Shown piece by piece: positions 9,710 to 19,986 of a stretch of DNA of 64,000 nt. The stretch is from contig NZ_JAJEJQ010000001.1 in the NCBI RefSeq assembly GCF_021390575.1, positions 2,828,501-2,892,500 of the forward strand. The letters run 5' to 3'. The translations under genes and the position numbers were made by a program. The notes beneath the pieces are model-generated. The model was not told where the DNA came from, made no database searches, and saw only the letters and a list, made by a program, of their open reading frames with translations. The DNA comes from Paraburkholderia adhaesiva (GTDB lineage Bacteria; Pseudomonadota; Gammaproteobacteria; Burkholderiales; Burkholderiaceae). The stretch's first letter is position 1, and the number at the start of each line of letters is the position of its first letter.

Positions 9710-12700
9710 GCGCGCATCACGAATGGCTCTCGCTCGTCGAGATTTCCGGTCCGTTCCTCGCCGTTCCCGTTCTGAAGGAAACCTTCCCGCAAGGGCTGGA
9801 GGAACTTGATACGACCAAGCGCAAGCGACTGCGCCAAGCCTACGAAGAATGGTGCGATGCACTGGAAACCGGCGATCTCCGCTTCGTCGAACTACACGCA
9901 GCATGGATTGACGAGGTCTTGTCTCGCGGACTGGAACTCGATGAGGATGGTCGCGGTGATGTGCTCAGACGCAAGGGCTGGTGCGCTGCGCACCTGGCCG
10001 CCGCGCTGCCCGAACATGGCGTAAGTCTGTCACCAGACTTCGCCGTCGTCGGCAATGGTGATCAGCCACTGATGCTCGTCCACGCCTACGGGCAGGACGT
10101 TGATCTCGATGCCACCCAGAAGCTGGATGGCTGGGACAGTAGCCCGGTGGAACGCATGGTGACACTCTGCCGAGCGACGGGCTGCCGCCTCGGGCTGGTG
10201 ACCAATGGCGAACGCTGGATGTTCGTCGATGCGCCGGTGGGTGCTGTCACTACCTTCGCCAGTTGGTATGCACGCATCTGGTCACAGGAACCTGTCACCC
10301 TGCAGGCCTTCGTTCACCTCCTAGGCATCCAGCGCTTCTTCGTCGATGAATCAGAACGGCTGCCCGCGCTGCTTGACCGTTCGCTGAAGTTTCAGGATGA
10401 GGTGACGGACGCATTGGGCGAGCAGGTACGGCGTGCAGTCGAAGTTCTGATCCAGTCGCTCGACAAATCCGACCAGGATCGGGACCGGGAATTACTGCGC
10501 GGCGTGAAGGAAGCCGAACTCTACGAAGCCGCTCTGACGGTGATGATGCGACTGGTCTTTCTGCTTTCTGCCGAGGAGCGCGACCTGCTGCTCTTGGGCG
10601 ATGAGCGCTATGAAGCCAATTACGCGATCTCGACGCTGCGCATGCAATTGCGCGCCGAGCCTGACGAGATCCTTGAGCGCCGCTGGGATGCCTGGTCGCG
10701 CCTGCTTGCAGTCTTCCGCGCCGTGTACGGCGGCATCGAACACGAAAATCTGCGGCTGCCCGCGCTGGGCGGCTCACTATTCGATCCGGATCGATTTCCC
10801 TTCCTCGAAGGACGCACCCGTGGCTCGGATTGGCGTACCGACATTGCCAAGCCGCTACCAATCGACAACCGCACAGTCCTGCTACTGCTTGAAGCGATCC
10901 AGCAATTCCAGGGACGCACGCTGTCATATCGGTCGCTGGACGTCGAGCAGATCGGCTATGTCTACGAAGGCTTGCTGGAGCGTACAGTCAAGCGCACCGC
11001 CGAGGTTACGCTGGAACTCGACGCCACCAAGAGTGCTCAGTCGCCGTGGGTCACGATGGCTGAACTCGAATCGTCTCGGTTAGACGGTGCTGCGCGCTTG
11101 GCTGATCTGCTCCAGCAGCGCACCGGTAGTTCTGCCAGCCGCGTGCGCAACGATCTGGCACGTCCCGTGGACGATGCGCTTGCTGATCGCTTGTTGACCG
11201 CTTGCCACGGCAATACAGCGCTGCGCGACCGCATCAAGCCCTTCGGCCACCTGGTGCGTACCGATCCTTGGGGCTATCCGTTGGTCTATCCTGCAGGAGC
11301 ATTCGTCGTCACCACCGGCTCCGACCGCCGCGAGACCGGCACCCACTACACGCCGAAGTCCCTCACCGAAGCCATCGTCGCAGAGACGCTCACGCCCATC
11401 GCCTACGTTGGCCCGGCACAAGGAGCACAGCGCGAGGGTTGGACGCTGAAATCGCCCGCCGAACTGCTTGAACTGAAGATCTGCGACCCCGCGATGGGTT
11501 CGGGCGCGTTCCTCGTGCAAGCCTGCCGATGGCTGGCCGACCGGCTGGTGGAGGCATGGGCGCAGGCCGAGGCACAGGGGTACGCGGTGGGCATTGATGG
11601 AGAGGTGGGGGATGCCGACGCCAACATCGAGACGCTGCCACGCGACACCGATGCGCGCGCCATCGTCGCCCGTCGCCTCATCGCCGAACGCTGCCTCTAC
11701 GGCGTCGATCTGAACCCGCTGGCGGTCGAACTGGCCAAGCTCTCCATCTGGCTGGTAACGCTGGCCAAAGGGCGGCCCTTCGGTTTCCTTGATCACAACC
11801 TGCGCTGCGGCGACAGCCTGCTCGGCATCCATCGGCTGGATCAGCTCACCCAGCTATCGATGAACCCCACTGGGCAAGGGCAGTTGCGCCTGTTCGGACA
11901 AAACGTCGAGCAAGCCGTGCGCGACGCCATCGGACTGCGACAGCAGTTGCGCGAAGTGCCCATCCGCGACATCCGCGACGTGGAGGCGATGGCGCATCTG
12001 GACGCCGACGCGCGCCGCAGGCTCGAAGTTCCGGAATGCATCGCCGATGCGTTAATCGGGGAGGTGTTCGCATCGGGTGGAAGTGGTGTGACGTTGGAGA
12101 ACGCACTGGTGTCGCTAACCGTCCACGCTGGAAAGGCCATCGACGGCGACCGTGACGTGCTCGCCTCGATGCTCCGGAGATCGGTCGCTGCGCTCTCGAC
12201 CGATCTGCCCACCGACAAGCCCGCACGTCGGCCGTTTCATTGGCCGCTGGAGTTTCCGGAGGTGTTCGCGTCCGAGCGAGGCGGTTTCGACGGTATGGTC
12301 GGCAATCCGCCGTTTCTGGGAGGTCAACGCATCACGGGTGTCGCGGGCACTGCCTTCCGCGATTGGTTGGTCGCGCACATTGCCGAGGGGCGGCGCGGCT
12401 CGGCTGATTTGGTTGCCTATTTCTTCCTCCGAGCATGGGCCCTGCTGCGCGAGGGGGCGGCTTCGGGTTGCTCGCGGTCAACACCATCGCGGAAGGCGAT
12501 ACGCGACAAGTTGGTCTGGAAGCGATGCTCGGTGCAGGTGCCGTCATCCATGCTGCTTACCCAAACGAACCTTGGCCCGGCAAGGCTGCAGTTGTTACCA
12601 GCCGTGTCCATGTCCACAAGGGAAAATGGCTAGGAGATTGCCTACTCCTCGGGCAGTCAACTCGCTTCATATCGGCCTTCCTGTCCAATCGTGAGGAATG

Positions 12701-14042
12701 GAGTCCGAAGCGTTTGAAAGCCTCAGAGAATGCAACCTTCATAGGAACATACGTTCTTGGGTTGGGCTTTGCTCTTTGCCCGGATGAGGCAAAGCGGATG
12801 CTGGTCGCTGACCCCAAAAATGCCGAAGTCATTTTCCCCTACCTTGACGGTGACGATCTCAAATCTGTCCCGGAGCAGCTACCAACTCGATGGGTCATCA
12901 ATTTCTGGGACTGGCCTGAGGATCGGGCTCGCGAATATACACTTCCGTATGCGTGGTTAGAAAATCATGTGAAAGCGGAACGGCTCGCCAAAAATGATAG
13001 GGGCGCGCGAGAAAAATGGTGGCTGCCTCTACGCGCCAGACCTGAGCTTTACCACGCCATTGGTCGAGGGCAATATTTTGAGCAGCATCCAGAAGGGTGG
13101 GACGCTCAGACTCGGTCTCTCGAATATGTCCTCGTGGCTGGTCGGGTTGGTAAGTATTTCAACCCATCCGTAGTGACGAATGATTCTATCTTCCATGAGA
13201 AGTGCGTTGTCTTCGCATTGGAAGACGTCTACGCCTATGCAGCTCTCTTCAATTCATCCCCGGTCGACGCATGGGTATGGAAGCATTCGTCGCGGATGAA
13301 GCTCGACCTGAACTTCTCACCTTCCGACGCGATTGAGACGTTCCCGTTTCTGAAGTCCTCCGATATCAATTGCTTAGACAAACTCGGACGCGAGTACCTA
13401 CAAGCGCGGCGCGAGGTGATGATGGACTCTACCAACCCAATCGGTCTCACGAAGCTCTACAACCGTTTCCACAATGTGGGCGACGGCGACTCGCGCATCC
13501 ATCGACTGCGTGAACTGCATCGAGAAATCGATGCGGCGGTCATGCGTGTTTACGGATGGAATGACCTGGACCTCGGACATGGTTACCATGAGCAGCAGCA
13601 CCTCGCTGCAAACGACCGTGTGCGGTTTACCATTTCCGAATCCGCCCGCGTCGAAGTGCTACGTCGCTTTGCGGAGCTGAACCGCCACCGGTACGAGGAA
13701 GAAGTCGCCCAAGGCCTGCATGCTGACGCCATGCCCCGTGCTACCAAGCGTACGAACAGCGTCGCAACGGTTCAGCCATCGTTCGATTTTGAGACAGTGA
13801 TCGCATCCGGCGTCAGCGGTTCTGCCCCAATCAGTTCGATCCTCGGTTTTCTTGGCACTCACGACGGCTGGCATGCCAAGGCTGATATCCTTGCCGCCAC
13901 CGGCATCACGAACGGTCAGTGGAATGCCGTAATCACCGCCCTGATCAGCGACGGCAGGATCGAACGCCAGGGTGAGAGGCGCGGGGCGCGTTACCGCATC
14001 CAACCCAGTTACCGGGACGAACATCACAAGAGAGTGTCATGA
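9706..14042 (+). pseudogene. drmMI: DISARM adenine-N6 methyltransferase DrmMI, frameshifted
   Basis: Two overlapping frames together encode one large Eco57I-like N6-adenine methyltransferase of about 1445 residues. The first frame carries motif I (DPAMGSGAFLVQA, Asp594) and motif IV (GNPPF, Asn867). Near residue 916 the frame changes at a five-G run (12453-12457): the upstream frame reads LLREGAASGC and stops at 12633, while the -1 frame continues LLREGGGFGLLAVNTIAEG to 14042 and holds the target-recognition and C-terminal regions. One added G restores a single frame. The start overlaps the drmD stop and the end overlaps the next start, so the operon layout is intact. As read, the product loses about a third of its length. 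Confidence 0.88.
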
Positions 14043-16006
14043 CTCGAACCCAAGCCACACCGACGTTCGAAATGACCGTCGATCTCAATGTCCTCGAGCA
14101 TCTCGGCATCAATCTCTACAGCAACATCGCAGCCGTATTGACTGAAGCGGTGGCCAACGCATGGGACGCGGATGCGTCGAGCGTACAAATTCGAGTCGAT
14201 CCGAATAGCGAATGGATCGAAATCGAGGATGACGGCATCGGTATGGCGGTCGATGACCTGAACGGCAAATATTTGCGTGTGGGGTACCGTCGCCGCGACG
14301 AGGACAGGGAGCACGGCTGCAAAACAGCAAAAGGCCGCCCTGTCATGGGCCGCAAGGGGCTGGGCAAGCTATCGTTGTTCTCCATTGCCAACGTAATCGA
14401 GGTTCAGTCCGCCAAGGACGGTCAAACGCACGGATTCCGCATGAGCGTTCCGGGCATCCATCAGGCCGTGCTGGAAAAGCGGACTTACCACCCTGAGCCG
14501 CTGGCGAGCGACGCACTTACGGTGACGCGGGGCACGAAGCTCGTATTGCGTGAGATCAAACGGCAGCGTCTCGGCAAGGGGGTAACCGCGTTGCGCAAGC
14601 GTCTGGCCCGTCGCTTCTCGATTATTGGTCAGGCCAACGGTTTCGAGATCAAGATTGATGGCCAACCCATCAACGCAGCGGATCGCGGCGATTTACCCAG
14701 AGTCCAGTTCCTCTGGACGTTTGAGGGTTATGACCCGGAGGCTAGCACTATCTCGCACGTCAAGGAGCGCGAGTCACTGCCCGCACGATTCGAGGTTTGG
14801 GATTCGGCGTGGCGCGTGAGCGGTTGGCTCGGCACTGCGCGCAAACCCAAAGACTTGGACGACGACGAGGCGGGCAATTTGAATGGCATTGTGGTCTTCG
14901 CCCGAGGCCGCCTGTTCCATGAAAATGTCCTTGATCGCTTGAACGATGGGCGACTTTATACCAAGTACCTGACCGGGCAGATCGAGGCGGACTTCCTTGA
15001 TGCAGACGATCAGCCGGACATTGCCACCAGCGACCGCCAGCGGGTACAAGAGGATGACGAGCGTTACATTCAGTTGATCGCGTTCCTTGGATCACAGCTC
15101 AACAAGCTTGAAAGACGCTGGAACGAATGGCGCAGGAAGCACGAAGTAGAGAAGGCCAAGGAAGCGTCGCCAGCCCTCGCCGAATGGCTAGAGACACTTC
15201 CCGAAGGTTACCGGAAGAGCGCGGAGACGCTGATCGCCAAATTGAGTGCGTTGCCTGTCGACGACGAAGACGACCGCAAGCTCATGTACCGGCACGGCAT
15301 CCTAGCTTTCGAGCGTATGAAATTACGCGGCTCGACAGAGGAGTTCGTGACAAACGTAGAAAGTGCAGACCGGCTACTGGCCGTGCTCGCCGACCGGGAT
15401 TCATTGGAAGCATCTCTCTACCGCGACATAGTGAAGTCGCGTCTGGACGCGATCCGCGACTTTCAAACGATCATCGACGAAGACGCGAAGGAACGGGTGC
15501 TTCAAAAATATCTGTTCGACCATCTCTGGCTGCTTGATCCAGCTTGGGAACGTGCCACGGGCAGCCAGATCATGGAGTCACGCCTCACGACAGAGGGCGT
15601 GCTGGTCGAGGACTTGACCGACAAGGAACGCCTGGGTCGTGTGGACATCGCCTACCGCACTCAAGCAGGTAAGCATGTCATCGTCGAACTCAAGAAAGTC
15701 GGTCGCAAGATGAGTTTGCTCGAACTGGTAGAGCAAGGCCAGACCTACGTGGACAAGCTGAGAAAAATACTGCGCGAGCAGAACGTAACAGCACCAGACA
15801 TTGAAGTGGTTTTCGTTCTCGGCAAGGCTGTCGATGAAGAGTCGACGAACCCGAGTCGGCTCAAATCATCGATGGAATCGATCTCGCCAGGTAGCCGCAT
15901 TGTCCATTACGACACTCTCATCCGGGGAGCGCAAGAAGCCTATTCGGGCTATATCGATCAAACCAAGACTCTCGACAAGCTCGAAAACATCGTCAACAGG
16001 ATTTAA
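14039..16006 (+). CDS. GHKL ATPase with C-terminal PD-(D/E)XK nuclease-like domain, DISARM-embedded
   Basis: This 655-residue protein begins with a GHKL (Hsp90/MutL/histidine-kinase type) ATPase: N-box TEAVANAWDAD (about 35-45), G1 motif IEDDGIGM and G2 motif GRKGLGKLSLFSI. A long helical middle follows. Near the C-terminus the pattern RVDIAYR ... HVIVELKK (Asp536, Glu550, Lys552) and a following QTYVDK fit a PD-(D/E)XK nuclease core. The start overlaps the drmMI stop (ATGA) and drmA follows 12 bp later, so it is translated within the DISARM operon. It is not one of the named core DISARM subunits. The nuclease assignment is from pattern only; DNA-gated ATPase-nuclease is an inference. Confidence 0.75.
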   Translation: MTRTQATPTFEMTVDLNVLEHLGINLYSNIAAVLTEAVANAWDADASSVQIRVDPNSEWIEIEDDGIGMAVDDLNGKYLRVGYRRRDEDREHGCKTAKGRPVMGRKGLGKLSLFSIANVIEVQSAKDGQTHGFRMSVPGIHQAVLEKRTYHPEPLASDALTVTRGTKLVLREIKRQRLGKGVTALRKRLARRFSIIGQANGFEIKIDGQPINAADRGDLPRVQFLWTFEGYDPEASTISHVKERESLPARFEVWDSAWRVSGWLGTARKPKDLDDDEAGNLNGIVVFARGRLFHENVLDRLNDGRLYTKYLTGQIEADFLDADDQPDIATSDRQRVQEDDERYIQLIAFLGSQLNKLERRWNEWRRKHEVEKAKEASPALAEWLETLPEGYRKSAETLIAKLSALPVDDEDDRKLMYRHGILAFERMKLRGSTEEFVTNVESADRLLAVLADRDSLEASLYRDIVKSRLDAIRDFQTIIDEDAKERVLQKYLFDHLWLLDPAWERATGSQIMESRLTTEGVLVEDLTDKERLGRVDIAYRTQAGKHVIVELKKVGRKMSLLELVEQGQTYVDKLRKILREQNVTAPDIEVVFVLGKAVDEESTNPSRLKSSMESISPGSRIVHYDTLIRGAQEAYSGYIDQTKTLDKLENIVNRI

Positions 16007-16018
16007 GGCAAGCGAGAT

Positions 16019-19000
16019 ATGACAAAGACGCCTAACGCATGGATCGCCGTTGACCGCGAACTCGGTGCAGGTCGCGAGTTCGCATCCTATACCTTGGTTT
16101 TAAAAGGTGAGCGCACCCTGTATCAGGACATCGGCGAAGACAATTGGGTACTTGTGTTAAATCTTGCCGGGGAAATCGTCCGTGTCGGGCGCGTGCTGCG
16201 AGTTCGCTCCGATCTCGAAACCACCACTTTGTTCTTCGACCGAGTATCGGTCACCGATGCTCCGGTGCCGGTTGCCAGTGTCTTGATGGCCCCCCCATCA
16301 TCCGGAAATGTCGGCCGCATTCAGTGGGAACAATTTGTCGCAACCTTGTCTGCGGCACTACATCAGACGGTGAACGGGGTGCCCCCGGTCAAGGATCAGA
16401 CCTATATTCGTGAATTACTGCAGTTGGCAGTGGTGGACGACCTACTCGGCCCGGCGAGCGGTCCGCGTGAGCGCATCGTAGACATGGGTGTGCGTGATCG
16501 CTATTTGGTGGGAAAACTGGCACCACGCAAGGACCCACATCAAGATGCTCAAGGTGGCATCGAAGGGCTGGAGGGTCCGTTAGCAGAGGACGAGGTTGAT
16601 GAGCCAACTGACTCAACGGTTCCCGGTCGGCACGAACCCGGTGCGGAGTTTGGAACGGCAACCGGGCAGGTAGAACCCGAATCAGACGTATCGGATGAGA
16701 TCGATGCGGCCAGTAATCAGTCTCTGGTACCGAGCAGTTTCGGCATGACCTTCTGTGTCGATGGCGACGCAGAAGGTATTGAGATTGAGGCACGATGGGG
16801 CAGTTACGAGCGCGTACCCAACGATGAACACGAAGAGTTACGACCAAATGGCCAGAAGGCTAAGGTCTGGCAACGTGTCCCCTGTGGCGGAAAGCTGGAC
16901 TTACCGCTTACTGAAGGCGTGATTTCCCATCGGGCACCAGACGCAAACCATCCTGCCGTCCGTATCCAGGGCGCCATTCGCTCAAAGAACGACAACGGCG
17001 ACCGCTTGGTGACGCTATTCCTCATCAATACGCAAAAGGAGCTCGACAGTAATCGAGACGCGGCATGGCTGTTCCAGCCAGAACTGATCGTGCGCGCCAA
17101 ATGCGATGCTCCCAATCGTGCCATCTTCCGCCGCCGCCCTGTACTGAATACTGATGGAAATGATCCGGAGCGCGAATCGCTAGAGATGCTCTACCGCAAC
17201 CGTGTGGAATTCGCAGTCGGTCACGGTGTCGCCATACACGCCGAAACGGCAGACGACGTGACACTGGCCACCGAGGTGCGTACCACTGTGCTGCCTCAGT
17301 ATGAAGTGCAGGTCACAGAGACGCCCGGGCGCGATCCCTCTGATCGCCCCGCGATGAAGGAGATGATGGCAAGCGGCCTCCTCGACATGCAGCGACTCGC
17401 TACACTGGACGTCACCGAGTTGGTCGATGCCCTGAATGTGTTGACGAAAGACTACGCGGCATGGATAGCGGAACAACGCCTGCGTATCGGCAATGACGTG
17501 ATTGGCTATGACACACAGGCCATACAAGCGCTGGATCGGTGTCAGGAAATCCAGTCGCGTTTGCAGCAAGGCATCGACACACTGAAAAACGACGAAAAGG
17601 CACTGATGGCGTTCCGATTCGCCAACAAGGCGATGGCGATTCAGCGTGTTCGCAGCCAATATGCGCTGGAAGTGCGACGTGGTAGGGACGTCACGGTCGA
17701 TCAGTTCAATCTGCGGGAAAACCAAAGCTGGCGCCCTTTCCAGCTGGCGTTCCTGCTGCTATCAATTCCCGCTCTGGCTGATCCCACTCATCCGGATCGC
17801 GTGCAACCGTTGGAAGCTCACGCCGATTTGCTGTGGTTCCCCACTGGCGGCGGCAAAACGGAAGCCTATCTTGGTGTCGCGGCATTCACTATGGCAATCC
17901 GCCGCCTGCAAGGCAAGCTTGGCGGCTATGACGGCTCGCGCGGTTTAGCCGTGATCATGCGCTACACGCTGCGCCTACTAACTTTGCAGCAGTTCCAGCG
18001 CGCCACCGCGCTGATCTGCGCGATGGAAGTGCTGAGGCACGGCGATCCCACATTGGGCCACGAACCGTTCACCATCGGACTCTGGGTGGGCAACAAGGTA
18101 ACGCCTGGCACGACCGAGGACAGCCATCGTGCGATAGAAGATATTCGTAACCCCGGGAAATACCATGCTGGGGCAGCATCGCCTGTGCAACTTACCAGTT
18201 GCCCGTGGTGTGGCTCCGACATCGCGCCGGGGCGCGACGTTGAGGTCGACAAGAACCACGGTCGCACGCTTGTCTATTGCGGAGACAAAAAGGGACGTTG
18301 CGAGTTTTCTCGCGGCAAGTCTAGCAAGTCGCCGCACCCGGGTATTCCAGTGCTGACGGTGGACGAAGAAATCTACCATCGCCCGCCAACGATGATGATC
18401 GCTACTGTAGACAAGTTCGCCATGATGGCGTGGCGCGGTCAAGTGCGTACGTTGTTCGGTCGTGTGAACCAAGAATGCGAGCGTCACGGTCTGCTTTGGC
18501 CTGGCTGTGAATGCAACACGGGACACCGCGCGGCAAAGGGATTGCCTGCGGCATCTGTAAAGCCCGTCGGTGCGATTCGACCGCCCGATCTGATCATCCA
18601 AGATGAATTCCACCTGATCAGCGGCCCGCTGGGAACAATGGTGGGCTTGTACGAATCCGCTGTCGATGAACTGTGTGGGTGGACGCTTGGGGGCAACACG
18701 GTTAAGCCCAAGATCGTCGCATCCACGGCAACTGTGCGCAAAGCCAAGGAGCAGGTGAGCAATGTGTTCATGCGGCAGGTGTCAGTGTTCCCGCCGCACG
18801 GCCTGGACGTAGAAGACAACTATTTCTCGGTGCAGCGCCCAATCGAAGAGCGGCCTGGACGGCGTTATCTCGGCGTATGCTCGCCCGGCAGCTCGCGCCC
18901 AGCGATGCTGATCCGTGTCTATACGGCCTTCCTCACTGCGGCCCAAACCCTGTTCGACCGATTCGGCGAACCTGCCGACCCATACATGACGATGGTCGGC

Positions 19001-19984
19001 TATTTCAATTCACTGCGCGAATTAGGCGGGATGCGACGCTTAGCCGAGGACGACGTCCAGACTCGCTCCTACCGCGTGCAAATGAGCTTGGTCGACCGGC
19101 CTGCGCTTGCACAGCGCAGCGTCAAAAACATTAGCGAGCTGACGTCGCGCGTCTCCAGTCAAGACATTCCGAAGTACCTCGACGATCTGGAGGTCAAATT
19201 CAAGGCTGCCTTCGACCCCGCCACAGGGAAGTATGTGACGAAATGGAATGATGGGGATACTCGTGCGATTGATGTCGTCCTCGCAACCAACATGCTTTCG
19301 GTTGGCGTGGACGTGAATCGCCTGGGCCTAATGGCGGTCAACGGCCAGCCCAAGGGCACAGCGGAATACATTCAAGCCACTAGTCGAGTGGGCCGTTCCT
19401 TCCCCGGATTGGTTTGCACCGTGCTTACATGGGCACGTCCGCGCGATCTCTCGCACTACGAGACCTTCGAGCATTACCACGCGACCTTCTACAAGCATGT
19501 GGAAGCCCAGTCGGTGACCCCCTTCTCGCCACGGGCGATGGATCGCGGCCTGACCGGCACCCTCCTCTCTTTGATGCGTTTGGAAAACGACTCCTTCAGT
19601 CCGAACGTGGGTGCGGGCGAACTGGACAAGCCCAACAAACCGGAGATCCTTGATGCCATCGACGTGCTCGTGAAGCGGGCATGGAACGTCAGTGAGACGC
19701 CGACCATCAAGAATCTGGCCGAGCGCGAATTGAAAGAGCGTGCGGATGAATGGGCCAAGAAAGTCAGTGTTCCCGGACGCACATTGGCCTACGAAAAGCG
19801 CGGCGCGCAGGCTGCAACGATGGTGGGACTGATTAACTCACCAAGTATCCATGCGTGGGATAACTGGACGGTTCCGATGTCGATGCGAGAAGTAGAGCCG
19901 GGCGTGCGCCTGATCATGAACACGGGACATATCTCGGACGACCATGAGTGGAAGGTACGTCCGATGTCGAATGACGAAGACTGA
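16019..19984 (+). CDS. drmA: DISARM helicase DrmA
   Basis: This 1321-residue SF2 helicase has Walker A in FPTGGGKTEAYLG (Lys613), DEFH at Asp862, motif III in ASTATVRKA, and late motifs ATNMLSVGVDV and QATSRVGR. Between the first motifs is a likely zinc-binding insert with CPWCG and a later CGDKKGRC. The N-terminal about 500 residues are DrmA-type with an acidic linker near residues 180-235. DrmA is a core subunit of all DISARM systems and forms a complex with DrmB, whose gene starts 2 bp after the drmA stop. GAGAT precedes the ATG. Confidence 0.92.
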   Translation: MTKTPNAWIAVDRELGAGREFASYTLVLKGERTLYQDIGEDNWVLVLNLAGEIVRVGRVLRVRSDLETTTLFFDRVSVTDAPVPVASVLMAPPSSGNVGRIQWEQFVATLSAALHQTVNGVPPVKDQTYIRELLQLAVVDDLLGPASGPRERIVDMGVRDRYLVGKLAPRKDPHQDAQGGIEGLEGPLAEDEVDEPTDSTVPGRHEPGAEFGTATGQVEPESDVSDEIDAASNQSLVPSSFGMTFCVDGDAEGIEIEARWGSYERVPNDEHEELRPNGQKAKVWQRVPCGGKLDLPLTEGVISHRAPDANHPAVRIQGAIRSKNDNGDRLVTLFLINTQKELDSNRDAAWLFQPELIVRAKCDAPNRAIFRRRPVLNTDGNDPERESLEMLYRNRVEFAVGHGVAIHAETADDVTLATEVRTTVLPQYEVQVTETPGRDPSDRPAMKEMMASGLLDMQRLATLDVTELVDALNVLTKDYAAWIAEQRLRIGNDVIGYDTQAIQALDRCQEIQSRLQQGIDTLKNDEKALMAFRFANKAMAIQRVRSQYALEVRRGRDVTVDQFNLRENQSWRPFQLAFLLLSIPALADPTHPDRVQPLEAHADLLWFPTGGGKTEAYLGVAAFTMAIRRLQGKLGGYDGSRGLAVIMRYTLRLLTLQQFQRATALICAMEVLRHGDPTLGHEPFTIGLWVGNKVTPGTTEDSHRAIEDIRNPGKYHAGAASPVQLTSCPWCGSDIAPGRDVEVDKNHGRTLVYCGDKKGRCEFSRGKSSKSPHPGIPVLTVDEEIYHRPPTMMIATVDKFAMMAWRGQVRTLFGRVNQECERHGLLWPGCECNTGHRAAKGLPAASVKPVGAIRPPDLIIQDEFHLISGPLGTMVGLYESAVDELCGWTLGGNTVKPKIVASTATVRKAKEQVSNVFMRQVSVFPPHGLDVEDNYFSVQRPIEERPGRRYLGVCSPGSSRPAMLIRVYTAFLTAAQTLFDRFGEPADPYMTMVGYFNSLRELGGMRRLAEDDVQTRSYRVQMSLVDRPALAQRSVKNISELTSRVSSQDIPKYLDDLEVKFKAAFDPATGKYVTKWNDGDTRAIDVVLATNMLSVGVDVNRLGLMAVNGQPKGTAEYIQATSRVGRSFPGLVCTVLTWARPRDLSHYETFEHYHATFYKHVEAQSVTPFSPRAMDRGLTGTLLSLMRLENDSFSPNVGAGELDKPNKPEILDAIDVLVKRAWNVSETPTIKNLAERELKERADEWAKKVSVPGRTLAYEKRGAQAATMVGLINSPSIHAWDNWTVPMSMREVEPGVRLIMNTGHISDDHEWKVRPMSNDED

Positions 19985-19986
19985 CC

